In this document: piece by piece, positions 1 to 9,633 of the stretch
Numbering within the stretch: the stretch's first letter is position 1
How the letters are laid out: each line of letters starts with the position of its first letter
Assembly: GCA_016758965.1 (NCBI GenBank)
Contig: JAEPRB010000459.1
Location: 1 to 19,750, forward strand
Direction: 5' to 3'
Source of the DNA: Circinella minor
Lineage: Eukaryota; Mucoromycota; Mucoromycetes; Mucorales; Lichtheimiaceae
DNA length: 19,750 nt
Position numbers and translations under genes: made by a program
Notes under the pieces: model-generated
The model's database searches: none
Told to the model about the DNA's origin: nothing
The model's input: only the letters and a program-made list of their open reading frames with translations

Positions 1-105
1 CGATAATAATCAATAATCAATAAAATAAATAAAAAGTGTGGAACCAACCAAAATTTGTACACTTGTATAAATAAATAAAATAGAATTTTTAGTCCATCTA
101 AGTTT

Positions 106-138
<33 letters not shown>

Positions 139-269
139 AAAAAATTTTTTTTTTTTTTTTTTTTTTGTAAAAAAAAAAAAAAAAGTGAGTGAAGAATGTA
201 TACAAAATGGAAGAAGGGGGGAGGGAGGAGGAGGAGGGAGGGTATATATAATAATAAAAGAACTTTTTT
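1..269. other. AT-rich 3' flank with A/T homopolymers
   Basis: Lies downstream of the minus-strand polyglutamine gene. It contains a run of about 26 A, a short TTAAAAAATTT bridge, then about 22 T and a further 14 A (roughly 111-184), so a transcript from either strand could fold into a long A-U hairpin. A purine-rich G/A block follows at about 208-242. No coding signal was seen. Confidence 0.6.
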
Positions 270-659
270 TTAAGTGGAGGAGATATGTGGACAATAAGTT
301 TCCATAAGCATGGATAATAATTCTTCAGCAGATGAATTATCAAAATGATTCATTGATTTATCAGATGGTATAGACGGACTTTGAGGTGCAGAATTGGATG
401 GTGTAGGTGGTAATGAAGAAAAAGAAACATCAACAAAATCCATTCTGGCAAAAAGATCTTCCTCATCATTGGTTAATGAAGGAACTGAACAAAGTGAATT
501 ATCCCAATCATCTTCCATAAAAACGGTTGGTTGATAAGGTTCCAATAATAACATATTTCCTTGTTGTTGTTGTTGTTGTTGTTGTTGTTCTTGTTGTTCT
601 TGTTGTTGATTGGTAGATGAGTTTAATTGTTTTTGTTGTTGTTGAATGTCTGTGGTCAT
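270..659 (-). CDS. Small polyglutamine, acidic protein; possible transcriptional regulator
   Basis: Single-exon frame of 129 residues; I do not recognise the family. The start is placed at the ATG read from 659 because codons further upstream translate a CA microsatellite and poly-A, which are unlikely to be coding. Residues 5-33 are Gln-rich and end in a run of nine Gln written only with CAA. The next section is acidic and hydrophobic (FMEDDWDN near 48-54, DEEDLFARMDF near 65-75), resembling activation domains. Residues 78-100 are Ser/Pro-rich with TP and SP dipeptides (PPTPS, SPSIPS) that could be phosphorylated. The tail holds a short amphipathic stretch (AEELLSMLMETY). No DNA-binding domain, signal peptide or membrane segment is visible. 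Sequence features suggest a nuclear co-regulator, but this is inference. It is divergent from the NTA1 gene. Confidence 0.6.
   Translation of the reverse strand: MTTDIQQQQKQLNSSTNQQQEQQEQQQQQQQQQGNMLLLEPYQPTVFMEDDWDNSLCSVPSLTNDEEDLFARMDFVDVSFSSLPPTPSNSAPQSPSIPSDKSMNHFDNSSAEELLSMLMETYCPHISST
561..587 (+). repeat. (TTG)9 = (CAA)9 trinucleotide repeat inside the polyQ gene
   Basis: Nine uninterrupted TTG units on the plus strand read as nine CAA (Gln) codons on the coding minus strand. A pure codon repeat of this kind is prone to length change, so the Gln tract may vary between strains. Confidence 0.9.
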
Positions 660-1415
660 GATATGTTTTTTGTGTGTGTGTGTGTGTGTGATACCACTTT
701 TTTTATAAAAAAAAAAAAATAAAATAAAAAAAAAATAAAACAACCCGTTTATATATTGAGAGGGAGAAAAAAAGAAAAAAAAGCAAAGAAAAAACTAAGC
801 TAAACGGGTAACTCGGGAACTCAAATCGGTATTTTAAAAAAAATGAGGTAAAAAAGGTTGGCGGACCATTCCTATTGTACCAATCACATGAAGCCAACAT
901 AAAAAAAAAAAAAAAGTGTTGGTTGTTTATTGTTTTTTTTTTTTTTCGGTCAAAGTGAATTTCCGGTGTGTTGTTGTTCGTTGCAGTGTTATGGTGAAAC
1001 AAAGAAAAAAAAACGGGTCACTTTCTTTAAAAAGAATTTTTATTATTATTTTTAAAAAAAAAGCTCAGCCCGACGATCGTTTTTTCTTGTTTCACAAAAT
1101 AAGAAAACCTGATTAACCCAGCATGCGCCCTTTTTTTTTTCCATCCCCCTTTTTTCTCTCTTTTTTTTTTTCTCCCCCCCGGTTTTCTCCTTATGCAATA
1201 ACATCTTCTTTTCCTTTCTTTCTTTCCTTTTCACTCCACCCCCCCCAAAAAAAAAAAAAGAACCCCGACTTTTTAGACAGAAATAAACAACCAAGAAATC
1301 ACACGCATGAAAACCCACACACATTAATTCAAAATATATCCCCTTGAAAAAAATAATCCACTTCCACCCTATTATTATTATACCTTCCTTTCTTCTCTCC
1401 GGACCGAATATAATA
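660..1415. promoter_or_regulatory. Divergent intergenic region between the polyQ gene and NTA1
   Basis: On the minus strand, TATAAAA (plus-strand 701-707) sits about 45 bp upstream of the ATG at 659, followed by a 20-bp CA/TG repeat (671-690) in the presumed leader. A CCAAT box is at 880-884. From about 1124 to 1400 the plus strand is strikingly pyrimidine-rich (long C, T and CT runs broken by short A runs), as is common just upstream of fungal transcription starts, and would serve NTA1. The frames here are low-complexity translations, not genes. Confidence 0.5.
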
Positions 1416-2637
1416 ATGAAAATAGGTAACATCTTTCATCTTCATCATCTAAAAACTTTGAGATAATTATCTCTCCCCCCCCTTCAACTCTCCTTCTTTC
1501 TTATAATTCAAAATCCAAATCATCTTTTTTTTCCCTCCTTTCTAGCTTTTTTTTTAATGCATCAAAATTCAATTTGGGGTTTTTTTCCCCCGCGAACAAT
1601 CTACTATTTCACTAACACTATTTATTTTTTGCATAATAATAATAATAATAATAAAAAACAGCATGCTGTCAATTTACTCCTGTGTGGGGAGATCCGAATG
1701 CTACAATAACCATGGTAGATAATTTGTTGTCAGGGTAAAGTAAAATAATAAAATAAAACAAACCAATTTTAATACTCATTTTTTTTAAAAAAATATATAT
1801 ATCATATTTGAAAAATAGATATGAACCAAAGGATATTGATTTACTTGTATTACCTGAAATGGCATTTACTGGTTATGTATTTAAAAATCGAAAAGAAATT
1901 GAACCTTTCCTTGAAGATTCAAAAACAGGTCTTTCAGTCACATGGGCCAAAAAACAAGCCATTCGATTCAATAGTTATGTAATAGTAGGTTATCCTGAAT
2001 TACCAGGATATAATAGTTTATGTTTTATCGATCCAAAAGGTCAATTGATAAAAACATATCAAAAATCATTTTTATATGAAACGGATGAACATTGGGCCAA
2101 AGAAGGACCTGGTTTTATTTCCTTATCTTATAATGAAATCAACATTGGATTGGGTATTTGTATGGATATTAATCCATATCAATTCAAATCCCCTTTTGAA
2201 AATTATGAATTTGCTCAATTTCATTTAAATCATGATACTCAACTTTTAATTTGTTGTATGGCTTGGTTACAAAGTCCAAATCAAGTACATGTCACGGATA
2301 CCATTCAATATTGGGCCCAACGATTTTTACCTTTAATTCAACAAGAAAATAAACATGTTTATATTGTTATATGTAATCGTACTGGATCAGAAAAAGGTAA
2401 TAATAATAACAAAAAAAAAAAAAAAGAGTAAGAGAGAGAGAGAGAAATAATTATTAATGTGTATGTTGTTTTTTTTTGGGGGGGTGGGTTGGGACGATGA
2501 CTATTTTAGGATCTACATTTGCAGGTGGAAGTAGTGTTTTACAAGTTGGTTATAATATACCACGTTTATTAAATCATATGGGATCGTTAGAAAGTGGCGT
2601 AATGATTGTCAATGTAGATATGGATTTAACACAATAA
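1416..2637 (+). CDS. NTA1: Protein N-terminal asparagine/glutamine amidohydrolase (Nta1 type, nitrilase superfamily)
   Basis: Deamidates N-terminal Asn or Gln of proteins to Asp or Glu, the first step in exposing tertiary destabilising residues to the Arg/N-degron pathway. I join exons 1416-1425, 1662-1734, 1819-2396 and 2510-2637; phases agree and give 262 residues. All introns are GT-AG (236, 84 and 113 nt). Exon 1 encodes only MKI plus one base, and splicing gives MKIACCQFTPVWGDPNATI, a normal nitrilase start. The catalytic triad is visible: Glu41 (LPEMAFTGY), Lys110 (YQKSFLYE) and Cys142 (GICMDINPY). The usual CMAWL, NRTGSE and TFAGGSS segments follow. Yeast Nta1 is 457 residues; this compact form lacks its large insertions but has every core motif. 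No signal peptide is seen. The TAA stop overlaps an AATAAA (2633-2638). Confidence 0.9.
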
Positions 2638-5630
2638 AATAGTATTCTATCACTCTCTCCCTCTCATTCAATTATAGAACAATGAAATATTATCATTTTC
2701 TTTAAAAAGTAAAGTTTATCGGGGGGGGGAGAGAGAGAGAGAGAGAGAGGTAAAAAAAAAACGCATGGTATTATTATTATTATTCATGTAAAATGATGTG
2801 TTTATTATTTACATCAAAATTACGCGCAGCCGATTTTTTTTAGATCACAACAAAATGCATGAGAAAAAAAAAAAAAAGGGGGGGGGGATAAACTGATCCA
2901 ATCAATGTTTTTGTTTTTATTTAAACCAAAAAAATTTAAAGTTTCATATTTCTTTTTTCAATTGCATGCGTTTTTTTGTTGTTTGTTTTGATGATGTGTT
3001 TTTAATGATAAAAAGGAAAATTATTTTTTAAAGTTCCCCGGATTCAAATCTTAAAATGATCATTATGACAGAAGTTTTGCTTTATTAAAAAGAGGAAGAT
3101 GGTGGGGATCAGTGATACAATGACACAAAAAGATCAAGTGGATATAAATCTTATAATTCATTTATAAGTCAGGTGTAAAGTTATATAATAAAACAAACTT
3201 TTTAAAAATTGCTTATCAAAAAGAAGTACGTACATTATGCATTACATTTAGAATGAACCATATGTTAATGTTTCTATATAAATTCATAACAAAGAAAAAA
3301 AAAAGCCATCCGATAACTTTAAAAAAAGTAGATGAACATGCAAAAAAAAAGGAGAGGGGATGTTTTAACATTTTTTTTTATATAAACAAGTATGAACGTA
3401 TCACTTTTTTATTTGCTGCATTCATTTAAACATTAAATTACGAAATAAGAAGAGGATAAATTCCCTCCCTTTTTTTATTATGACATAATGACTCAAAGGA
3501 CACTTCATGCCATTATTCTCTCCTGTCAAAAAAAAAAAAAAGGGCATGAATAGTTTTTTGATCCTTTTTTTTTTTTACTGATACACATTAGGTATCTTTG
3601 GCTTTATATATATAAAGAACTTGATTAAATCAAATCCTTTTTAAACCAGGGGGGGGGTTACGTACTATAGGATCAATATAACCACCCATTCATAAATAAA
3701 ATAGAAAAGTATACTAATTAAATGTCGTGTGATTAAAATATACTTTTTCTCTTTTTCCTCCCCTCCCCCCTTCTTTTATATATATATATCATCATTATAA
3801 ATGCAAGGGTTATAACTTTTTTTTTTCATTGCTTAATAATGTTTTTCAAATTTATGCAATTAGGAAAACGCCCTTTCTCTTCCTCCCGATCAAAAAAAAA
3901 ACATCCTACCGGGCAATCAAATGAGCTGAATTTTAAATTTATTTCTCTCTCTCTCTCTCTCTCTCTTGAGAAAATCCTTCTAAAACTTTCTTTTCAGGGC
4001 CCTTTTTTTTTTTTTTTTTTTGGAGGTGAATTGACTTTTTATTTTTTTTTAAAGATAAAGCTGATTTTTTTTTTTAGAAAGGATTGGGACCATTATCATT
4101 CTTCAAAAAAGGGCGGCCTAAAATATTCGGGTGTCGGGAAAACCGGCCGGAGCGGAATGGGGATTTTTTTTAGAAAATTATTGTATCCCGTTTCCCCCCC
4201 CCTCTAAAAGATCTATTTAATTACGTGTAAAAAAAGGAAAACTATTCAAAAATCTCTCTCATTTGAAAAAGGTCCGCAAAATATTATGTTTTGAGCTCTC
4301 TCTTTTTTTTCTTGTGTGTTTCTAAAATCTAAATCTAAATCCAAAAAAAAAAAAAAAGTAGAAAAATGCAGGCGTGGGGGGAAATTTAACATTTTTTTCT
4401 GTCTTCAAAAAATTTCGCATGAAAAGTAGTGTTTTGGGGGGGGTGGGAGTTTGTAGTAAAAAAAAAAAAAGTTATAATATGTTCAAAGGATACTTACCCA
4501 CTGTTTGAATTTATTTGTTTAGAAAAAAAAAATACACGCGATTGTAATAAATTATTTAGTTTGAAAGAAGTTCTTCCTTTTTCACATGAAAAAATTATTA
4601 TATCCGCGCGTTTTTTATATTGTTATTGTTTAAGAATGAGTTTTGGGATCATATCTATTAAAAAAATATAAAGATATCTTTTTTATAACTAACACATATA
4701 TATAATACTTTTTTTTTTTTGTTTCATGACGAGATGTTGATATATAACACAAATATAATGCAATGTTGTTTTTTTCTATGTGTTGCGTGTGTGTGTGTGA
4801 CACCAAAAAAAAAAAAATGAAATGAAATGAAATGAAAAAAATAAGTTATAAACATGCGAGAGAGAGAGTTGTCATCATTCAAAAAAACGTGTGGGGGATT
4901 ATACCTTAATTAGGGATGGAGATTTCCACAAACCATGCTAGTTCCTAAAATGGAAACTCTGTCCTTTTTGTTTAAATTAGAAAATCTTATGACAAAACAA
5001 AAAAAGCCTTTTTTAGGTCCCCGCGAACGGATTTCAATTCAAAACCATTTTTGGTTCCGCCCATTTTTCATAAACTGACAATAAAAAAAAAAATGTCATT
5101 GTTTCACGAAAAAACTTGGTTTTTTTTACATCATCATAAATTTTAGCTCTTCTTTACAAAATAGGATAAAGTTGCTTTTCTCATCATGTCCTTTTTACGT
5201 GGTTTTGAATTTCCCACACATAACACACACACACACACACGCATATACACACATCAACGGAATCAACTTTCGGGAAGCGGTTGATTAAAAAAAAAATATA
5301 ATGATATAATTTGATGATGATCCATTTGTTTGTTTTCCCAATGGACTTTTTGTACTACTTACACAAACGCCTTTTTTTTTTTTTTTTTTACTCGGGGGGA
5401 GAGAGAATATTTAGATTGCATGAAATATTTCATTCTTAAAAAGTGTAAAGCTAATAATATTTTGATAGTTTCTATCATATAAACAAGGAGGGATTTACAG
5501 CTCACTATTTTATATACACCTTTCTCTCTTCTTTAATAAACAATACCTTACACTATTACGAGTCTCTCTCTCTCCACCCATTTAATCCACCCAACAGCTA
5601 ATTATTCTTTATTTTTAATAACTTTTATAA
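2638..5630. other. Gene-poor AT-rich spacer with simple repeats
   Basis: Nearly 3 kb without a convincing gene. It holds a G9 run joined to a GA repeat (2721-2750), a CT repeat (3944-3966), an AC repeat (5223-5240), TATATA-type palindromes (about 3604-3617) and many A/T runs of 10-18 bases. A locally GC-richer patch at about 4110-4160 has GGCCGG palindromes but no consistent frame. A 66-codon stretch of fairly ordinary amino-acid composition (about 4471-4671, +) is open, but it has no start context, splice sites or recognisable motif, so I do not call it a gene. No tRNA-like fold was found. Confidence 0.6.
2721..2750 (+). repeat. G9 plus (GA)n purine tract
   Basis: Nine G followed by ten or so AG units, all purine on the plus strand; mirror-type homopurine tracts can form triplex DNA. 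It lies about 85 bp past the NTA1 stop. Confidence 0.85.
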
Positions 5631-5783
5631 ATAAAAGAATGACTACATGGGCTACAAAACGTCAAAATCAGATCACATGGGCTACAAAATTAATAGGGTA
5701 CTTTTAGTAACTTGTAGCCCATCTCGTCTACTTGCCACATAAATAGATTCTGTAGCCCACCTCGTAGCCTATTTCATCAACCC
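5631..5783 (+). repeat. Left terminal inverted repeat with TGGGCTACA motifs
   Basis: Contains TGGGCTACA at 5648-5656 and 5678-5686 and its complement TGTAGCCCA at 5713-5721 and 5751-5759, plus a degenerate GTAGCCT at 5764. The arm is therefore itself partly self-complementary. Such subterminal motif arrays are typical transposase-binding regions. It matches 9139-9301 in inverse orientation. Confidence 0.85.
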
Positions 5784-6760
5784 TTTTTTTTAAGATAGAT
5801 CTTTTATATCATATAGCTAAAATTTTTCTTATTTGATAATTTTGAATATAAATCACCAAGATAATAAATTTCATTGTTAACTACGCTTTTACATTATAAC
5901 AGCGCTTACATTATATTAAATAGTGAAATTACATTGTGCTAAATACCTCTTCCGTTTTTTGACACTTTTTATAGACGACTTTTTAAATTCTAGAAAAAAA
6001 AAAAAAAACTTTATATTTTATTTTTTATACTTCTTGTAATGCTCAGTAGTTTCTGCTTAGTATTTTTATATCGTCATCTATCATATCTTCTGTAGTACCA
6101 TTCATAAAACACATACGTATTTTAGCATGAAGAAACAATCTTTGAAATAGTTTTATTTTTCTTTAATTTCAATTACAAAAAAATGGACATGGTACAAACA
6201 AATACATGAATAAAACTGACGATGATACTTTGAACGAAAGCATAATATAACGATGTTCAAAATTCTATACGCCAAGAACAAGTATTTACTAAATTAAATC
6301 AAACGTCCAGTGCTCTTATACTTTTGACTGTTTTCATACAGGACCAGTGCAAAATTATATAAAAAAATAATAAGGATGGTAATAATAAGAAAGGACAAAC
6401 ATTAATCATTTGAAGAAGATAGATCCCATTTTTGTTCAGTAAAGCAAAACAAAATCTTTTAATAGCAATGATAAACAATCTATAGTAACTTTTTTTTTTT
6501 AAAAAAAAAACTTGGAAGTTTTATTGCTTTTTTTGCTATTAAATTAGTTTTTATACGTGTTTCAAAACTTTTTCATCAGAAAAACTGCCCACTATCATTT
6601 TTTTTTTTACCATGGAGGGCCGTGGAGGGCACACCAAGGCCTGACACAGTTAACCCTCCCTCCCCCCCCCCTTTCGTACGGTCCCAAAGGATTTGGTTCC
6701 TTTCAATGGCTGTAAAATTCGATAAGAAGCCAAAAAGAGGATGGGCACTTTATTGGACAG
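5784..6760. other. Element interior, no intact gene
   Basis: AT-rich DNA with an A-run, a perfect T/A palindrome (6490-6510) and a short coding-like minus-strand segment near 6300-6355 (ALVLYENSQKYKSTG, then a stop) that may be the tail of the decayed element gene. At 6612-6680 a C/G-richer piece begins with a direct GGAGGGC duplication. The open frame beginning at 6622 has no recognisable domain. Confidence 0.45.
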
Positions 6761-6761
6761 T

Positions 6762-6904
6762 GATTATTCGATCAACATTGACACTTGAAATATACGTTTT
6801 CTTTTTGATTCATTCAGTAATAAAAAGAATGATCATTCATTTGCACTTCAAATATACGTTTGTCTTCTGATTCGATCAGTTAAGCAAGGATCACTCATTC
6901 ATTG
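6762..6904 (+). repeat. Imperfect ~62-bp tandem repeat inside the element
   Basis: 6782-6843 and 6844-6904 are adjacent diverged copies starting CACTTGAAATATACGTTT and CACTTCAAATATACGTTT and both ending in a CATTCATT-type segment. A partial third copy (TGATTATTCGATCAACATTG) precedes them. The repeat lies wholly within the inverted-repeat element. Confidence 0.7.
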
Positions 6905-6972
6905 ATACGTAACATAGAATAGAATTTGGACTGGTTTGTTTACTCATGTGATCATTCAAATATGATTTTTTT

Positions 6973-7444
6973 TCAAAAAGAAATAATACAAAAATGACTA
7001 TACTACTAACTACTTGTAATAAAATGATATAATAAAAAACTACATACTTTTCATCATCGTCATTATTCTTTGACAAGGGTGCAAGGGAAAAATGCAAATC
7101 AACCATTGATTGTCTTTCTGACCTTACACCATCGAACACTAAACGTAGTAGTGAAAATGTGATCATTTGTTCCAAATGACGAAGCAGAGGCCAAGTAGTA
7201 TCGAATTCGGTTTCAATAATTTTTTGTTTCAATCTGAGTCGATGGGAAAACCTTGATTGATTACGTACCGGTTTATCCTTATGATAGGAGAGTTTGGGAA
7301 TACCGTAAACCATCCTTTAATTTTCCAACAAAGTCGCGTAGATTTTCTTTTTTCAATGTAAATTTCGGTCCTAGGATGATTTGATAATCATTGAATATCT
7401 TTATTTGTTGATGAAGGACTAGACGGAGAAAAACAATCACTCAT
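6973..7444 (-). pseudogene. Decayed protein-coding remnant B of the element
   Basis: An ATG read from 7444 opens a Ser/Pro-rich start (MSDCFSPSSPSSTNKDIQ) that stops at 7388-7390. A different frame then continues with coding-like sequence (ILGPKFTLKKENLRDFVGK), also ending in a stop. A third frame (about 7060-7250) carries EFDTTWPLLRHLEQ and ERQSMVDLHFSLAPLSK and ends at a good donor GTATGT (7047), with an acceptor TATAG giving a 50-nt intron (6998-7047). Several frames of plausible composition separated by shifts, plus retained splice signals, fit a decayed gene better than chance open frames. I do not recognise the family. It may belong to the same ancient gene as the remnant at 8165-8398. 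Confidence 0.45.
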
Positions 7445-8164
7445 TATTCAGTTGAAACTATGTTTCTTAACTAGACGTTACATTGTTATCTAATAATACT
7501 ATAGATACATGATTAATGTCAATATTAATCTTCAACAACTTCTTTTATTACCTATTCATAAAAAGAACATCGCCTCTACCTTTTTTTTTTTTTTTTTTTT
7601 TGCAGTAACTGTGCCAATCTGCCGAACTTGTAGATATTATATAGCTTGCTCTTTTTTTTTTCTGTCTCTGGTTACGTATATGTATTCCAAAAGACATATC
7701 GTCTTCCTCATCTGGGTGCAACTAGCGTTTCTGGTTTCTATGTTCATAACTATTAGCCATGATAAAAAAAAAAGAATCAAAAAATAAACGGAACAAAGAA
7801 AGGATTTATTGAAAAGCTCAATTTTTTTTTTTTGTTTTGTAATCATCCCACTTCCGATACTGCATATTTGTTATTACCTGAAAATGAATTTACGCCCGTT
7901 ACATTTGCATTTTTATTACTACCTCATTAGTAACACATGTTTTTTCTTTTAAAGTTGATTATTTTGTTTTATTTATAGAAGGTCTAGCATCTTAGGAGAT
8001 AAATTTGGATTGCAAGTAATAAGCTAAATAGATGACCAAACAGTATGTATCCATCCACTTTTTTGTTCTCGCTTTTATTTTACTTTAAAAAATTGATTAT
8101 ATAAAAAAAAAAAAATAGCTCAGTAATTTTTAAGTAGAAGAGAGTACTCTTTTTTTTTTTGTTT
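7445..8164. other. Element interior between the two remnants
   Basis: Mostly low-complexity. A plus-strand stretch at about 7846-7929 reads as TAYLLLPENEFTPVTFAF before a stop, and a minus-strand piece near 8100-8190 (HFLIDVNENKKKKEYSLLL) looks like the frame-shifted continuation of the neighbouring remnant. A T-run (7581-7601) and other homopolymers break the rest. No complete gene. Confidence 0.4.
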
Positions 8165-8398
8165 TCATTGACATCTATAAGAAAGTGCGATCTTTCGTCC
8201 CGATTTCATATCACACGCGCGTCCATCATCTTTGGGGTTAGTGTTTGTGATGATGTTTAAAATTGATGCCACTTCTTTGGTGGATGTGAAATGCAAAAAT
8301 GACAAATGGTGCCCCTGGTTAGCATTAAATGGAGCTGCATGGCTCAAATGGCTTGCGAAGCCAAACTCCGGTGGACAGTTTTTGTGATGACTTAGGAA
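8165..8398 (-). pseudogene. Decayed protein-coding remnant A of the element
   Basis: A 77-residue open stretch without an ATG. It begins just after an in-frame TAA, and an AG near 8390 could be an acceptor, so it looks like an internal exon. It contains a Cys/Asp/Gly/Arg-containing segment DDGRACDMKSGRKIALS. From the general look of multicopy proteins of Mucoromycota genomes, which often have a D-G-R-x-C-D-x-x-x-GRK block followed by an acidic strand, I suspect a related family, but this is recall and unverified. After the stop the next frame continues with a plausible beta strand (HFLIDVNEN), indicating one or more frameshifts. Confidence 0.4.
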
Positions 8399-9138
8399 TT
8401 ATTTAAAGTGAAAAGGAAAATACGTATAAATTATCTAACTTATACACGCAATCAAAAAATAAAAATAAAAAAAAATGTTCTCTTTATTTATCAGAGAAAC
8501 ATATTTAACTAACTATTTTTACTTTTTTATATGGTAGATGCGACCAAAAAAGTTGATATAGTATTATAGAACATATCAAGATAAAAAATGGTTTTACTAA
8601 ATGTAAAACGTTTCTCTAATATCGCACATCAAAAAAGAGTAATTGGATATAGGAAATTAGTGTCTCACCCATGAAGACCAACAATAAGTAGTGAAAGTTC
8701 ACATGATATCCGTAAGCGTAGGTATTCATAGTATGAGCACTATTCCATTGGTATAGCATAAATATGTACTGAGTAAAAAAATCCACAGTTAGTCAGAAGT
8801 GGGAATCTACCCAAGACAACAATACATAAATCTACCACCACCACCAGTAGAAGTAATAATACCTAACCCCCAATCTTTCAAAATGCAACTGCCAGGACCC
8901 TCTTCTCCCCCCCCCCTACTTCTATTATTAGAGCCTCTACTTCCTCTCTCTCTCCCTTTTTTTTTTTTTTTTACATCTTTATGTTACATTTCTTTGTATT
9001 TACATCTTTATTTAAACCTATATTATTCTTACTATTTTTATTTTCATATTCTTGTTAGTGACGTTCTCATTACCATTTATTGTTATTATTATTTTATTTT
9101 CAAATAATTTATTACGAAAAAAAAAAAAGAGAAAAAAA
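8399..9138. other. Element interior next to the right terminal repeat, no gene seen
   Basis: AT-rich, with a pyrimidine-rich block at about 8898-8972 and a poly-A run just inside the right terminal repeat. The open frame starting at 8799 is proline- and tyrosine-rich low complexity and is not considered coding. Confidence 0.5.
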
Positions 9139-9301
9139 GGTTGATGAAATAGGTTACAAAAAATTAGACGAGGTGGGCTACAGAGTCTATCTATGTGGTA
9201 AGTAGACGGGATGGGCTACAAGTTACTAAAGTACCCTATTAATTTTGTACCCCATGTGATCTGATTTTGACGTTTTGTAGCCCATCTGGTCATTCTCTTA
9301 C
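9139..9301 (-). repeat. Right terminal inverted repeat
   Basis: Reverse complement of 5631-5783, with a 12-bp insertion (about 9153-9166) and a few substitutions; one motif copy has decayed to TGGGGTACA (about 9246-9254). Divergence between the two arms suggests the insertion is not recent. Confidence 0.85.
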
Positions 9302-9633
9302 TTATAACATTACAAGTACGTGTGACAAATAGCTAGATGATATCATTACTTTCTTTTAAATAGTTATAAGTTCCTATCCATATAAATAAAATAAAAAATA
9401 TTATTGTCATTTTACAATAGAGTAATCTCTCTTTCGCTTCGCTACTGGGCGCATGGCATTCCCTAATTGGAAACAATTAATTATCTGGTATCCGGGTCCA
9501 TTTTCAAGTCTTGGCACAATTTTTTTTTATTTCTTTCTTTGCTTTACATTTCTTTTTCTTTTATTTAAATACAACACGTATAAATATACACCATTTTTAT
9601 CATTATTATCAGTATATAATAATAATAATAATA
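9302..9633 (+). promoter_or_regulatory. Promoter region of the PB1-like gene
   Basis: TATAAATA at 9579-9586 lies about 50 bp upstream of the ATG at 9634, preceded by a T-rich tract (9519-9568) and followed by an (AAT)n run that leads directly into the start codon. The right end of the inverted-repeat element lies only about 330 bp upstream of the start, so its insertion may have altered the upstream control region. Confidence 0.45.

Larger units (their letters stand above)
5631..9301. mobile_element. 3.67-kb inverted-repeat DNA element, probably non-autonomous
   Basis: About 150 bp at 5631-5783 reappears in reverse complement at 9139-9301 with only scattered differences plus a 12-bp insertion in the right copy. 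The ends can be trimmed to ATAAAAGAATGAC (left) and GTAAGAGAATGAC (right, read inward), and TTATAA stands directly outside both ends (5625-5630 and 9302-9307), which could be a 6-bp target-site duplication. The interior carries only broken minus-strand reading frames; no DDE transposase, helicase or reverse transcriptase motif was seen. That fits a non-autonomous or dead DNA transposon. The superfamily is not assigned: TTATAA resembles neither a plain TA nor TTAA target, and such AT-rich flanking words can match by chance. Confidence 0.75.

Noticed and set aside
1052..1432. 126-codon minus-strand frame opposite the NTA1 promoter
   Set aside because: Lys/Glu/Gly-rich translation of a polypyrimidine tract, overlapping the real exon 1 of NTA1.
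3839..4207. 122-codon plus-strand open frame
   Set aside because: Built from CT repeats and poly-T (Ser-Leu and Phe runs) with no domain, no splice logic and no continuity of composition.
4471..4671. Open plus-strand stretch with fairly normal composition
   Set aside because: No ATG in a sensible place, no motif and no neighbouring exons; one such frame is expected by chance in 3 kb of AT-rich DNA.
6622..6870. Open frame inside the large element as a transposase fragment
   Set aside because: No catalytic or DNA-binding motif, and its second half is simply the translated 62-bp tandem repeat.
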